NCBI RefSeq assembly: GCF_001665785.1
Contig: NZ_LZSO01000031.1
Location: 1 to 64,000 of the forward strand
Source of the DNA: Mycolicibacterium peregrinum
GTDB lineage: Bacteria; Actinomycetota; Actinomycetes; Mycobacteriales; Mycobacteriaceae
DNA: 64,000 nucleotides
Direction: 5' to 3'
This document shows, piece by piece, positions 34,051 through 43,568 of this stretch. A program made the position numbers and the translations under genes. Positions within the stretch are counted from its first letter, which is position 1, and each line of letters starts with the position of its first letter. The notes beneath the pieces are model-generated. The model was given only the letters and a program-made list of their open reading frames with translations, had not been told where the DNA came from and ran no database searches.

Positions 34051-36072
34051 TCAGGTGGTGGCCAGCGCCGGAGCTTCCGGCGTGGTGACAGATGGTTTTG
34101 CGAACTGTTTGGCCGCAACGACCGCCAGGGCGCTGACGACGGTGCCGGCCGCCAGGGCGATCAGGAACCACAGCAGGTTGCCGATCGCGAAGAATACGAA
34201 GATGCCGCCGTGCGGCGCCTTGAGCGTGACGTCGAACGCCATGATCAGCCCGCCGGTGACGGCGCCGCCGAGCATCATCGAGGGGATGACCCGCAGGGGA
34301 TCGGCGGCGGCGAACGGGATGGCGCCTTCGGAGATGAAGGACGCGCCCAACAGCCATGCGGCGCGGCCGTTTTCACGCTCGGGTTCGGTGAACAGCCGTG
34401 GCCGCAGCGTCGAGGCCAGCGCCATCGCGAGCGGCGGCACCATGCCGGCGGCCATCACCGCGGCCATGATGCGCAGCGTGGCGGGGTCGGCGACGTTGAG
34501 GCCCGCGGTCGCAAATGCGTAGGCCGCCTTGTTGACCGGGCCGCCGAGGTCGAAGCACATCATCAAACCGAGAATGACACCGAGGATGACGACCGACGTC
34601 CCGGTCATGCCGCTGAGCCAGTTGGTCAGGCCGGTGGTCAGCGCGGCCAGCGGTCGGCCGAGTAGAAGGAACATCAACAGGCCCACGATCAGTGACGCAC
34701 CGAGCGGGATCACCACCACCGGCATCAGTCCCCGGAACCACTGTGGCACCTTGAACGAGCTGATCCACTGCGCGGCGAACCCGGCGATCAGACCGCCGAC
34801 GATGCCACCGATGAATCCGCCGCCGACGAACACTGCCACCGCTCCGGCGGTGAAACCCGGTGCGATGCCGGGCCGGTCGGCGATCGCGAACGAGATGTAT
34901 CCGGCGAGGGCGGGTACCAGGAACATGAAGGCCAGTCCGCCGAGCGTGAACAGCACCGCGCCGAGGTATTGCGTCAGACCGCCGGGTGGCAGGTCGGCCA
35001 GCGTGTTGGTGACGGCGATGTGGTGGCCGAGCGAGTTCATTCCATAGGCCAGCGGGGTCGGTTGCCCGTCCGGGGTGTTACCGATGTCGTAGCCGGCGAA
35101 CAGGAAGCCCAGCGCGATGAGCAGACCGCCCGCCGCGACGAACGGGATCATGTAGCTCACGCCGGTGAGCAGGATCTGCCGGGTGCGCGTGCCCCAGCCC
35201 ACGTCGCCCGACGCGGTCGGAGCCGCCTCGTCAACCGAACCGGCCACTCGCGGGGCGTTGGGATTACCTGCGGCGCCGATGGCTTCGGAGATCATCACCC
35301 CGGGTTCGTTGATGGCGCGTTTGACGCCGGAGGCGACGACGGGCTTGCCGGCGAAACGCTGCTTGTCCTTGACCCCGACGTCGGTGGCGAAGATGACGGC
35401 GTCGGCCGCAGCGATCGTCGCCGCGGACAGCGGCGTGCTTCCGGACGAGCCCTGGGTTTCGACGGTCAATTCGACCCCGGCATCGTCGGCGGCCTGTTTG
35501 AGTGCGTCGGCCGCCATGTACGTGTGGGCGATGCCGGTGGGGCAGGCGGTGATTGCGACGATCGACACCGTCTTGGCGGGTTCCGGCTGAGAGACCGGGG
35601 CAGGGGCAGGGGCAGGCGCCGGGTTGACGACACCGTCCACAAGCGCCACCACTTCGTCGACGCTCGTGGCATCCCGCAGCGACGCCACGAAGTCCTTGCG
35701 GACCAGCGCGCGGGCCAGGCTGGACAGCAGCTTCATGTGTTCGGCCCCACCGGATTCGGGTGCGGCGATGAGGAAAACCAGATCGGCCGGTCCGTCGGGT
35801 GCGCCGAAGTCGACCTTGGGGGAGAGCCGAGCGAAGCCGATCGTGGGTGTCTCGACGTAGGGCGAGCGGCAGTGGGGGATCGCGATGCCGCCGGGCAGTC
35901 CGGTGGCGGACTGAGCCTCACGGGCCATTGCGGCGCCCACCAGACCGTCGGTGTCGTCGGTGCGGCCCGCCTCGGCGAGCGAGCCGACCAGTCGCGTGAT
36001 GACGGCTTGCTTGTCGCCGCCCGCGTCGGCGTCGAGCAGGACCAGCTCGGGGGTGATGATCGGTTGGGTCAT
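34051..36072 (-). CDS. fruA: Fructose PTS permease EIIABC
   Basis: A three-domain phosphotransferase permease that imports fructose as fructose 1-phosphate. The 673-residue product starts with EIIA (His 67 in GIAIPHCRSP), then a Pro/Ala linker, EIIB (Cys 177 in AITACPTGIAHTY), and a C-terminal membrane EIIC from about residue 300. The start overlaps the fruK stop as ATGA. All phosphate-accepting residues are present, and HPr and Enzyme I are encoded nearby, so the phosphorelay is complete within this window. Confidence 0.95.
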   Translation of the reverse strand: MTQPIITPELVLLDADAGGDKQAVITRLVGSLAEAGRTDDTDGLVGAAMAREAQSATGLPGGIAIPHCRSPYVETPTIGFARLSPKVDFGAPDGPADLVFLIAAPESGGAEHMKLLSSLARALVRKDFVASLRDATSVDEVVALVDGVVNPAPAPAPAPVSQPEPAKTVSIVAITACPTGIAHTYMAADALKQAADDAGVELTVETQGSSGSTPLSAATIAAADAVIFATDVGVKDKQRFAGKPVVASGVKRAINEPGVMISEAIGAAGNPNAPRVAGSVDEAAPTASGDVGWGTRTRQILLTGVSYMIPFVAAGGLLIALGFLFAGYDIGNTPDGQPTPLAYGMNSLGHHIAVTNTLADLPPGGLTQYLGAVLFTLGGLAFMFLVPALAGYISFAIADRPGIAPGFTAGAVAVFVGGGFIGGIVGGLIAGFAAQWISSFKVPQWFRGLMPVVVIPLGASLIVGLLMFLLLGRPLAALTTGLTNWLSGMTGTSVVILGVILGLMMCFDLGGPVNKAAYAFATAGLNVADPATLRIMAAVMAAGMVPPLAMALASTLRPRLFTEPERENGRAAWLLGASFISEGAIPFAAADPLRVIPSMMLGGAVTGGLIMAFDVTLKAPHGGIFVFFAIGNLLWFLIALAAGTVVSALAVVAAKQFAKPSVTTPEAPALATT

Positions 36073-37037
36073 GGCGACACCTTCATGGGGTGGGTGCGGA
36101 CTGCGTCGAGGTCGAGCTGGGTAGGTGTGGGCAGGGCGGATCCGGGGAGTGCTGCGGCGGCGCTGCCGTAGGCGACGGCCATCTGCAGTCGTTGCGGGGC
36201 TTCGGCACCGGCGTCGGCCGCCCGCAGGTAGCCGGCCAGGGAGGCGTCGCCCGCGCCGACGGTGCTGCGCGGAACGATCGGCGGCGGGGTGGCCAGCCAG
36301 GAGCCCGCACTGTCCACGAGGACCGCGCCGGCTGCCCCCAAGGTGGCGAGCACCGCGCCGACGCCCCGCTCCACGAGCCGACCGGCGGCGGCCACGACCA
36401 ATGACACGTCGCCCTGGGCTGCAGCACTTTCCAGGGCGTCGGCCGATACCTCGGCCAGGTCGGCCAGCTCCTCGGCGTTGGGCTTGATCAGATCGGGCGC
36501 GGCGACGTCGAACGCGGCGGCCAGCGCGGCCAGCGGCGCTTCGGAGGTATCGACGGCCACCCGGCAGTCGAGCGGCGCCAGCAGCCGCACCACGTGGGCA
36601 TACCAGTCGTCCGGAATCCCGGGCGGCAACGACCCGGACAACACCAACCACGATGCTTCTTGCGCCTTGGTGAGCAGGCAGCTGGTGAGCGCCGACAGCG
36701 TGTCAGCGTCCACCCTGGCACCGCGCTCGTTGAGTTTGGTTGTGGTGCCATCGGATTCGGTGATGGCGACGTTGGTGCGGACGGGCTCCGCGATCGGAAC
36801 GGCGGTGAACGGCACACCGTGCGCCCGTAGCGCCGCGAGCAGCGGATCAGTGTCAGCAGCGGGCAGTACCGCTTCGGCATCAACGCCGGCCAAGGTCAGA
36901 GCTCGGGCCACGTTGATGCCCTTGCCGCCGGGTTCGATGGTGACGGAATCGACGCGCTGCACTGCTCCGCGCGTCAACGGCGATCCCAAGGTGAGGGTGC
37001 GGTCCAGGCTGGGGTTCGGGGTGACGGTGATGATCAT
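36069..37037 (-). CDS. fruK: 1-phosphofructokinase
   Basis: PfkB-family kinase converting fructose 1-phosphate, the product of FruA, to fructose 1,6-bisphosphate. The 322-residue product has the N-terminal PNPSLDRT and GGKGINVARAL motifs and the C-terminal catalytic STVGAGDASLAGYL. It overlaps deoR upstream and fruA downstream, each as ATGA, so the set is translated as one unit. Confidence 0.95.
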   Translation of the reverse strand: MIITVTPNPSLDRTLTLGSPLTRGAVQRVDSVTIEPGGKGINVARALTLAGVDAEAVLPAADTDPLLAALRAHGVPFTAVPIAEPVRTNVAITESDGTTTKLNERGARVDADTLSALTSCLLTKAQEASWLVLSGSLPPGIPDDWYAHVVRLLAPLDCRVAVDTSEAPLAALAAAFDVAAPDLIKPNAEELADLAEVSADALESAAAQGDVSLVVAAAGRLVERGVGAVLATLGAAGAVLVDSAGSWLATPPPIVPRSTVGAGDASLAGYLRAADAGAEAPQRLQMAVAYGSAAAALPGSALPTPTQLDLDAVRTHPMKVSP

Positions 37038-37801
37038 GCGATCACCACCTCGACGCCGTGCGCGGTGAGCTGTGCGCGGTCGGCATCGGTGATCTCGCTG
37101 TCGGTGATCAGGGTGTCGACGCTGTCGATGGGAGCGAAGCTGACGAAGTCCTCTTGGCCGACCTTCGATGAGTCTGCGACCACCACAACGTAATTCGCGG
37201 CCTGGACCATGGCGCGCTTGACGGCTGCCTCGTCGGTGTCGGGGGTCGAGAGTCCGTGCCGCACGCTGATGGCGTTGGTGCCGATGAACGCGATGTCCAC
37301 CCGCAGGGTTTCGAGTATCCGCAGCACCTGCTCGCCGACGGCGGCCTGGGTGAGGCCGCGGACCCGTCCGCCCAGCAATTGCAGGGTGACGGTCGGCACG
37401 GTGGCGAGCAGGCCGGCGATCGGCACGGAGTTGGTCACCACAGTGAGATCCCGGTCCGTCGGCAATTGCGCCGCGACGCGGGCGGTGGTGGTCCCGGCGT
37501 CGAGCAGCGTGCTGGCGCCGCTGAGGGGGAAGAAGTCGACAGCGGCCGCGGCGATGGCATCCTTCTGTGCGGCGCGGGTGGTGTCGCGCTCGCCGACGCC
37601 GGCTTCCACGAGGTGGAGGGTGCGGGCGGGGACGGCCCCGCCGTGCACGCGGCGCACCACGCCGGCCTTGTCGAGCACTGCCAGATCTCGGCGGACGGTT
37701 TCGGTGGTGACGTCGTATGTCTGCGCGAGTTCGGCGACGGAGGCGCGGCCCCTGCTCATGACCAGCGCGGCGATGGCCTGCTGGCGCTCCTCGGCGTACA
37801 T
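37034..37801 (-). CDS. DeoR-family regulator of the fructose operon
   Basis: A 255-residue DeoR/FruR-type repressor. The N-terminal winged helix has the family signature (ELAQTYDVTTETVRRDLAVL) and the C-terminal sugar-phosphate sensing domain has LLDAGTTTARVA and VVADSSKVG. It begins the minus-strand fru operon and faces ptsI across 102 bp containing a palindrome over the ptsI -35 box. It therefore probably controls both directions, with a fructose phosphate as inducer; that effector is inference from the family and context. Confidence 0.92.
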   Translation of the reverse strand: MYAEERQQAIAALVMSRGRASVAELAQTYDVTTETVRRDLAVLDKAGVVRRVHGGAVPARTLHLVEAGVGERDTTRAAQKDAIAAAAVDFFPLSGASTLLDAGTTTARVAAQLPTDRDLTVVTNSVPIAGLLATVPTVTLQLLGGRVRGLTQAAVGEQVLRILETLRVDIAFIGTNAISVRHGLSTPDTDEAAVKRAMVQAANYVVVVADSSKVGQEDFVSFAPIDSVDTLITDSEITDADRAQLTAHGVEVVIA

Positions 37802-37867
37802 GAGCCTCCGTTTGTGTGGATTAGAGCACGGCGAAATGTTGATATGTGTTGTTTTACGCCTGACTGT

Positions 37868-37896
37868 GTTGACTTGTCAACGTTTTCTTGTAATGT
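37868..37896 (+). promoter_or_regulatory. ptsI promoter with overlapping palindromic operator
   Basis: A perfect palindrome GTTGACTTGTCAAC (37,868-37,881) covers a consensus-like -35 box TTGACT (37,869-37,874). A -10-like TAATGT follows at 37,891-37,896, a 16 bp spacer away. The ptsI ATG at 37,904 begins seven bases after the -10, so the transcript is probably leaderless. TGTTG half-sites recur at 37,838 and 37,847, possibly additional DeoR-type sites for the divergent operon. Confidence 0.65.
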
Positions 37897-37903
37897 GGGT
37901 CAC

Positions 37904-39583
37904 ATGGGTACTACAACATCGGTCGCATCACCCCTCGTCCTGCGCGGGGTACCGGTGGTCCCGGGAGTGCAGTACGCACCCGTGATCCGGGTCGGCAGAC
38001 TGCCGGAGATCGAGGTGCCGGCCGGCGACATCGCCGAGGCGGATCGGCCGGCCGAAGCGGGGCGTTTCGCGGCGGCGGCGACGGAGGTCGCCACCCGGCT
38101 GCGGGACCGGGCCGCGCACGCCACGGGTGCCGCATCGGAAGTGCTGGCCGCCACCGCGACTCTGGCCCAGGACCGGGCCTGGCTTGGGGCTGCTGACAAG
38201 AGGATCGCCGCTGGCGCTCCGGCGGTCCGCGCCGTGACCGAGGCCGTGGACCAGTTCGTGGAGTTGTTCACGCAGCTCGGCGGGCTGATGGCCGAACGCG
38301 TCACCGACTTGCGGGACATTCGCGACCGGGTCATCGCGGAGCTGTCCGGACTGCCGGAACCTGGTGTGCCGCTGCCGGATATCCCGTCGATCCTGTGTGC
38401 CGACGATCTGGCACCTGCTGACACCGCCGGTCTGGACCCCCAGCTGGTGGTCGGCTTGGCCACCACCCTCGGTGGGCCGACCAGCCACACCGCGATCATC
38501 GCCCGCCAGCTCGGAATTCCCTGTGTCGTGGCCGTCGGTGGCCTCGACGCCGTCGCCGCCGGCGCGATGGTTCTCCTCGATGGCACCGCGGGCACCCTCA
38601 CGGCTGACCCCGACGCCTCGGAGGCCGCCACCGCGGTGGCCGCTGCGCAACGGGATGCCCTGGCAGCCCGGCAGTGGTCCGGCCCGGGCGCCACGGCGGA
38701 CGGCCACACCGTCGCCATCTTGGCCAACGTGCAGGACGGCGCTGCCGCCCGCGCGGCCGGCCAAACCCCTGCCGAGGGCGTCGGGCTGTTCCGCACCGAA
38801 CTATGCTTTCTCAACCGCGACACCGAGCCGACCGTCGACGAGCAGGCGACGATCTACGGTGAGGTGCTCGGGGCGTTCGCCGGGCGCAAGGTGGTGGTCC
38901 GCACCCTCGATGCGGGCTCGGACAAGCCGCTGAAGTTCGCCGGCCATCCCGAGGAGGCCAACCCGGCGCTGGGCGTGCGCGGCATCCGCATCGCCGAGGG
39001 CAATCCCGGCCTGCTGGACCGTCAGCTCGAATCGATCGGCGCGGCTGCCAAGGAGACCGGCAACCCGCCGTGGGTGATGGCGCCGATGATCGCGACCGCG
39101 GCCGAAGCGAAAAGCTTTGCCACCAAGGCGCGTTCGTATGGACTCACGCCGGGCGTGATGATCGAGGTGCCCGCCGCGGCGCTGTTGGCCGACAAGATCC
39201 TGCAGCATGTCGACTTCCTGTCGATCGGCACCAACGACCTCGCCCAGTACACGATGGCGGCCGATCGGATGTCGGCCGATCTGGCCTCGCTCACCGACCC
39301 ATGGCAGCCGGCGGTGCTGGCTCTGGTGGCGATGACGGCCCGTGCCGGGTCGGCGGCGGGCAAGCCGGTCGGCGTATGCGGCGAGGCCGCGGCCGACCCG
39401 CTCCTGGCCGCCGTGTTGGTGGGCCTGGGTGTGACGTCGTTGTCGATGGCGCCGGCTGCGATCTCCGCGGTGGGCGCGAAGCTCGCGCAGGTCACGCTGC
39501 AGCAGTGCCGCGCCGCCGCGGAGGCGGTGCTCGGCACCGCGACCGCTGCCGAGGCCCGCGAAGCCGCCGCGGCTCACCTTTGA
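37904..39583 (+). CDS. ptsI: PTS Enzyme I
   Basis: Phosphoenolpyruvate-protein phosphotransferase, the first enzyme of the PTS relay to HPr. The 559-residue product has the phosphohistidine His 195 in GGPTSHTAIIARQ, the PEP-binding domain with GVGLFRTELCFL and SIGTNDLAQYTMA, and the catalytic VCGEAAADP. The start ATG lies seven bases after the -10 box and lacks a ribosome site, consistent with leaderless translation. It is divergent from the fru operon and probably coregulated. Confidence 0.95.
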   Translation: MGTTTSVASPLVLRGVPVVPGVQYAPVIRVGRLPEIEVPAGDIAEADRPAEAGRFAAAATEVATRLRDRAAHATGAASEVLAATATLAQDRAWLGAADKRIAAGAPAVRAVTEAVDQFVELFTQLGGLMAERVTDLRDIRDRVIAELSGLPEPGVPLPDIPSILCADDLAPADTAGLDPQLVVGLATTLGGPTSHTAIIARQLGIPCVVAVGGLDAVAAGAMVLLDGTAGTLTADPDASEAATAVAAAQRDALAARQWSGPGATADGHTVAILANVQDGAAARAAGQTPAEGVGLFRTELCFLNRDTEPTVDEQATIYGEVLGAFAGRKVVVRTLDAGSDKPLKFAGHPEEANPALGVRGIRIAEGNPGLLDRQLESIGAAAKETGNPPWVMAPMIATAAEAKSFATKARSYGLTPGVMIEVPAAALLADKILQHVDFLSIGTNDLAQYTMAADRMSADLASLTDPWQPAVLALVAMTARAGSAAGKPVGVCGEAAADPLLAAVLVGLGVTSLSMAPAAISAVGAKLAQVTLQQCRAAAEAVLGTATAAEAREAAAAHL

Positions 39584-39649
39584 CCCGCGAGCAGACAACT
39601 AGGTACCCGAAAATGCTGCCGAAGGGGTACCGGAGCGTCTGCTCGCGGG
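39584..39649. terminator. Nested inverted repeat after ptsI
   Basis: Arms CCCGCGAGCAGAC (39,584-39,596) and GTCTGCTCGCGGG (39,637-39,649) are perfect 13 bp complements. Inside them GGTACCC (39,602-39,608) and GGGTACC (39,625-39,631) form a second 7 bp stem. The structure begins directly after the ptsI stop. It likely terminates ptsI transcription; the nested design is unusual. Confidence 0.6.
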
Positions 39650-39674
39650 AGGAAAGGGGCCCCGGGGGAATAAT

Positions 39675-39688
39675 CGGACCGCGGTCCG
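39675..39688. promoter_or_regulatory. Palindromic candidate operator upstream of pirin
   Basis: Perfect 14 bp palindrome CGGACCGCGGTCCG, 38 bp before the pirin start. TATAGC at 39,690-39,695 or CATAAG a little downstream may be the -10 box, so a bound repressor would cover the promoter. No dedicated regulator gene is adjacent. Confidence 0.5.
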
Positions 39689-39726
39689 GTTATAGCTGGC
39701 ATAAGACTACAAACAGGAGGTAGGAG

Positions 39727-40701
39727 ATGCCAGCCATCACCGCAGACACCTTGACCCTGCCCCGTATCGCGGCAGCTCAGGCGTCGGAGACCGAACGCCC
39801 GGTCCGCTCGATCACCACCGGCCCGCGCGGATACGAGGGCGAGGGATTCCCCGTCGTCCGCGCATTCGGTGGAGTCAGCGCCGCCGACCTCGACCCGTTC
39901 GTCCACATGGACCAGATGGGTGAGGTGGAATACCAGCCCGGTGAACCGCGGGGCACCGACTGGCACCCGCACCGCGGCTTCGAAACCGTCACCTACATGA
40001 TCGACGGCCGGTTCGCGCACCAGGATTCACACGGCGGCGGCGGTCTGATCACCGACGGCGCCACCCAGTGGATGACCGCCGGGTCCGGCATCCTGCACAT
40101 CGAAACCCCGCCGGCCGAACTGGTCGAGAGCGGCGGCACGTTCCACGGCATCCAGCTGTGGGTGAACCTGCCGAAGAAGGACAAGTTCGCGACGCCGCGT
40201 TACCAGGCCATCGAAGGTCCCGACGCCAAGTTGCTGTCCTCCCAGGACGGCGGGGCGTTGGTCCGCATCATCGCCGGCGAGATCGACGGTGCTCAGGGGC
40301 CGGGCAACACGCACACCCCGATCACCCTGGCGCACGCCACGATCGAACCGGGTGCGCAGCTCAACCTGCCGTGGAACCGCGACTTCAACGCGTTGGTGTA
40401 CGTACTGAGCGGACGCGGCAGCGTCGGCCCCGTCGGCCACCCGATCCATCAGGGCCAACTGGCCGTGCTCGGCCCGGGCGACCGGATCACGGTGTCTGCC
40501 GAGGGAACTCAGGATTCACACCGGCCCGCCATGGAGATTCTGCTGCTGGGCGGCCGGCCGATCCGTGAGCCGGTCTTCCACTACGGTCCGTTCGTGATGA
40601 ACTCGAAGTCCGAGCTCATCCAGGCGCTGGAGGATTACCAGGCGGGCAAGTTCGGTCAGATCCCGCCGAATGCGCTGATGCCGCACCGGCCATTGAACTG
40701 A
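39727..40701 (+). CDS. Pirin family protein
   Basis: A bicupin iron-binding protein of 324 residues. The metal ligands are present: His 80 and His 82 (DWHPHRGFETVTY), His 124 and Glu 126 (GILHIETPP). Bacterial pirins have been linked to quercetinase activity or redox-dependent control, so the exact role is open. The start has an excellent ribosome site, GGAGGTAGGAG. It stands alone between the ptsI terminator and the convergent FUSC gene. Confidence 0.92.
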   Translation: MPAITADTLTLPRIAAAQASETERPVRSITTGPRGYEGEGFPVVRAFGGVSAADLDPFVHMDQMGEVEYQPGEPRGTDWHPHRGFETVTYMIDGRFAHQDSHGGGGLITDGATQWMTAGSGILHIETPPAELVESGGTFHGIQLWVNLPKKDKFATPRYQAIEGPDAKLLSSQDGGALVRIIAGEIDGAQGPGNTHTPITLAHATIEPGAQLNLPWNRDFNALVYVLSGRGSVGPVGHPIHQGQLAVLGPGDRITVSAEGTQDSHRPAMEILLLGGRPIREPVFHYGPFVMNSKSELIQALEDYQAGKFGQIPPNALMPHRPLN

Positions 40702-40713
40702 CCGACTGACCAA

Positions 40714-42858
40714 CTAACCCACCGACTCGGCGGGCTGCGGGTACAACAACTCCAGCTCGCCGAGATGCGCTGCAGCCGTCACCAGCGGCAGGGCCGCCGA
40801 GACCGCCAGGTCGGTTCCGGTGGCCTCGGCGCGCAACGACACCACGAAGCTCTCGCCGATCGGTACCAGTTCCGACGTGGTGTCCGTGCCGGTGAGCCGG
40901 GCGCAGATCGCCGAGGCATGCTCCTCGATCACCGAGCGGGTCTGCGGATAGACGCCCAGCGGTGGGGGTACGACATCGGCGATCAGCTCTGCTACCGCCC
41001 GTACCCGGATGACCCGGTTGGCCGCCCGCACCGCCGGGGCGCGTTGGTCGGTGGGCCCGCCGGTCTCCGAAAGGTACTGGCGGACAGCGTCATCCAGTGT
41101 CCGCGTGGCGGTGAGGGTGTCATGCCCGAGTGCGATCACCCGATCGGTGGCGGCCTCGGAGGCGCCCCGTGTCACCCGCAGCACGGCGGCATCGAGGAAC
41201 CGTGCGCCCACCGCCCGGGCCTGATCGATCGCCTTGGATACCGAGGCCGTCGCGCCCCGCGGCCACAACAGCACCGACGCCACGATCCCCACGAGTGCGC
41301 CCACCACGACATCTTCGACCCGGACCAACCCGACTCGCCAACCTGTCGGTGCGATCAGGTTGAAGTTGATCAGCACCATCATCGTGAACGCCGCCTGCCC
41401 GGCGATGAACGATCCGACCTTGGGCACATAGGCCGACCCGAATGCCACCAGAGGCAACAAGATCCACATCACCATCGGGTCCACCCCGACGAACTCGATG
41501 AGCACCGCACCGAGGATGAAGCCGATCGTCGTGCCGGCCACGGCGCGCAACACACGCGTCCCGGTGTCCAGCGCGCTACTGCGCAGCACCGACATCACAC
41601 CCAGCACCACCCAGAACCCGTGCTGCACAGGAAACAGGTGGGTGACGGCCACCGCGAGGGCCAGCCCCAACCCGGTGCGCAGGCTGTTGCGCAGCACCAC
41701 CGCGCGGGAGGCGACCAGGCCGCGGGTGATGGCGGCGACCGCGACGGTCTCGGGCATCACCCAATCCGCGGCCCCGGTTTCGGGTAGTCGCCGGCCCAGC
41801 ACCCGGGCCCATACCGGGCGTGCGTCGGCCAGCGCCGCATTACCGATCACGCGTCCGGTGACGGCGATGGTGGCCGAGATGGTGCGCCGGTTCAGCAGGA
41901 CACCGCCGACCTTGGCGGCGGACGCGTCATCGGCCATGCTCAGGATCTGGGTGATGTCCTCGCGGTAACTGCTCTGGGCCACGGTGCGCTGCTCGGCGAG
42001 AGCCGCGCGCAGATCGGCTTCGCGGGCGGCACGCTCGGCGCGATCATGAATCTTCAGCAGGGCGGCACTGTCGCGCAGTACCCGCACCGTGGGCGCGCGG
42101 GTGGCTCCCAGGAGTTCGCCCGTCTGGTCGGTGACCTGGTCGCAGATCCAACCCAGATCGTCGACGACGCGCACCAGTGCGCGGCTGCCCGCGCTGAGGG
42201 CGACGGGCCGGTAGTCGGCGCCGAGGAAGCTGGCGTACAGCGCGTTCATCGCGCGGGTGACGTCACGGTCGGAGGCCTGGCCCTCCAGCCGGTCGGCCAA
42301 CAGCCGGCATACCCGCGCGGCGTCGCGGCGCAGCTCATCGTGGTGGCGGGGCGCAAACAGGTACAGCGCGGCAGGCACGCACACCACCAGGGCGATCAGC
42401 CAGCCCAGCAGCCGGTCGGGAATCGGGCCGACGGGCGTGCACAGAGGCAGCACGAACAACAGCAGCGTGGCGCGTTGTCCGGCGGCGACGATCTCGCTGA
42501 GCACTCCGGAGAACGTCACCACCAGTCCGACGACGAACATCGCGGCCACGCTCGGCCACGGGTACGGGGCCAGAACCGTGCCCAACACGATCAGTACGAA
42601 CCCGTTGAGGGCCAGACCGCCGTAGGCCAGGGCGCGGGCCGGCCGGTTGCCGGGGAAGTCCGCCGTGATGAGAAGGGAGACCGCTCCGAAGATCGCGAAC
42701 AGCGGAGTCTGGGAGTCGCCCCCGACGGCGAAGCCGACTGCCGCCGCGATGGGTAGGACGATGGCGGCCCGGACGGCACGGCGCAGCGCGTCGTAATCGG
42801 GGTCCTTATCGCGCAGGCGGTCAGCTGCCCGGTGCCAGATCTCGGCCGGGGTCAGCAT
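40714..42858 (-). CDS. FUSC-family integral membrane protein
   Basis: The 714-residue product has two blocks of about six membrane helices (about 25-175 and 395-540), each followed by a helical cytosolic domain, the architecture of fusaric-acid-resistance/aromatic-acid exporter-like (FUSC/YccS) proteins. The second block opens SLRTGLGLALAVAVTHLFPV. The start ATG at 42,856-42,858 lies 11 bp after the TetR stop; the longer frame runs into that gene and is rejected. Its substrate is unknown. Cotranscription with a TetR regulator suggests an inducible efflux function. Confidence 0.85.
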   Translation of the reverse strand: MLTPAEIWHRAADRLRDKDPDYDALRRAVRAAIVLPIAAAVGFAVGGDSQTPLFAIFGAVSLLITADFPGNRPARALAYGGLALNGFVLIVLGTVLAPYPWPSVAAMFVVGLVVTFSGVLSEIVAAGQRATLLLFVLPLCTPVGPIPDRLLGWLIALVVCVPAALYLFAPRHHDELRRDAARVCRLLADRLEGQASDRDVTRAMNALYASFLGADYRPVALSAGSRALVRVVDDLGWICDQVTDQTGELLGATRAPTVRVLRDSAALLKIHDRAERAAREADLRAALAEQRTVAQSSYREDITQILSMADDASAAKVGGVLLNRRTISATIAVTGRVIGNAALADARPVWARVLGRRLPETGAADWVMPETVAVAAITRGLVASRAVVLRNSLRTGLGLALAVAVTHLFPVQHGFWVVLGVMSVLRSSALDTGTRVLRAVAGTTIGFILGAVLIEFVGVDPMVMWILLPLVAFGSAYVPKVGSFIAGQAAFTMMVLINFNLIAPTGWRVGLVRVEDVVVGALVGIVASVLLWPRGATASVSKAIDQARAVGARFLDAAVLRVTRGASEAATDRVIALGHDTLTATRTLDDAVRQYLSETGGPTDQRAPAVRAANRVIRVRAVAELIADVVPPPLGVYPQTRSVIEEHASAICARLTGTDTTSELVPIGESFVVSLRAEATGTDLAVSAALPLVTAAAHLGELELLYPQPAESVG

Positions 42859-42869
42859 GATCGCCGATG

Positions 42870-43445
42870 TTAGACCGGTTGGTCCGATCCCGGCGTGGGA
42901 GTGAAGCGACCGGTTTCGAGCGCGTCGCGCATCTGGCCGGTGATCCACTCCAAGGTTTCGGGGTCGCGGGGCAACGTCGTCTGCTCGTAACCGACGACCA
43001 GATACAAACTCCACGCCGCGAAATACCGGGCGTTCCGTTCGTCGCCGATGATCTCGTGGGCGGACTCGAAGATGATGTCGAAACGCAGTTGGTCCACCAC
43101 CGCCTGCACGTCGTATACGTAGGGATCGAGCGAGCTCCATACCCGGATGGCTGCCTCTGCCCCATGGGGCAGGGCCAGCGCTTCACCGATCAACGACTCG
43201 ATGCGGTGATGCGGATCCGTGTCGGCGCGGATCGCCTCGACCACCCGGAGAGTGCGCGCCTCACGCCAGTGCGCGATCAACTCCCTCGTGTAGGCCGCCC
43301 AGTTGGGGAAGTAGTGATAGAACGACCCGGTTGTGACGCCGAGCCGGTTGCACACCTCGGCAAGTTTGAGGCCGCCGTACCCGAGATCGGACAACACATC
43401 CAGACCGGTTTCGAAGTACGCCTCCCGCGACACCACCCCCGCCAT
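42870..43445 (-). CDS. TetR-family regulator of the FUSC gene
   Basis: A 191-residue TetR protein with an N-terminal helix-turn-helix (KLAEVCNRLGVTTGSFYHYF) and a divergent ligand-binding half with several Trp and Tyr. It precedes the FUSC membrane protein in the same direction with 11 bp between them, so it most likely controls its own transcript. It is divergent from another TetR gene at 43,569 across 123 bp. Confidence 0.88.
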   Translation of the reverse strand: MAGVVSREAYFETGLDVLSDLGYGGLKLAEVCNRLGVTTGSFYHYFPNWAAYTRELIAHWREARTLRVVEAIRADTDPHHRIESLIGEALALPHGAEAAIRVWSSLDPYVYDVQAVVDQLRFDIIFESAHEIIGDERNARYFAAWSLYLVVGYEQTTLPRDPETLEWITGQMRDALETGRFTPTPGSDQPV

Positions 43446-43568
43446 CGGGTTAACGCTAGTTCGTCGTCAACATTTTCGGCGCGGCGGGGCTTTGCTGGTC
43501 AGCCGCGTATAACGCACACGAATACGACGGCATCGGGGCTCTCAGGTGACGTGTGGCACAATTTGAGT

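Noticed and set aside
38801..39598. Minus-strand frame opposite ptsI
   Set aside because: Shadow of a conserved enzyme gene; no ribosome site and no recognisable domain.
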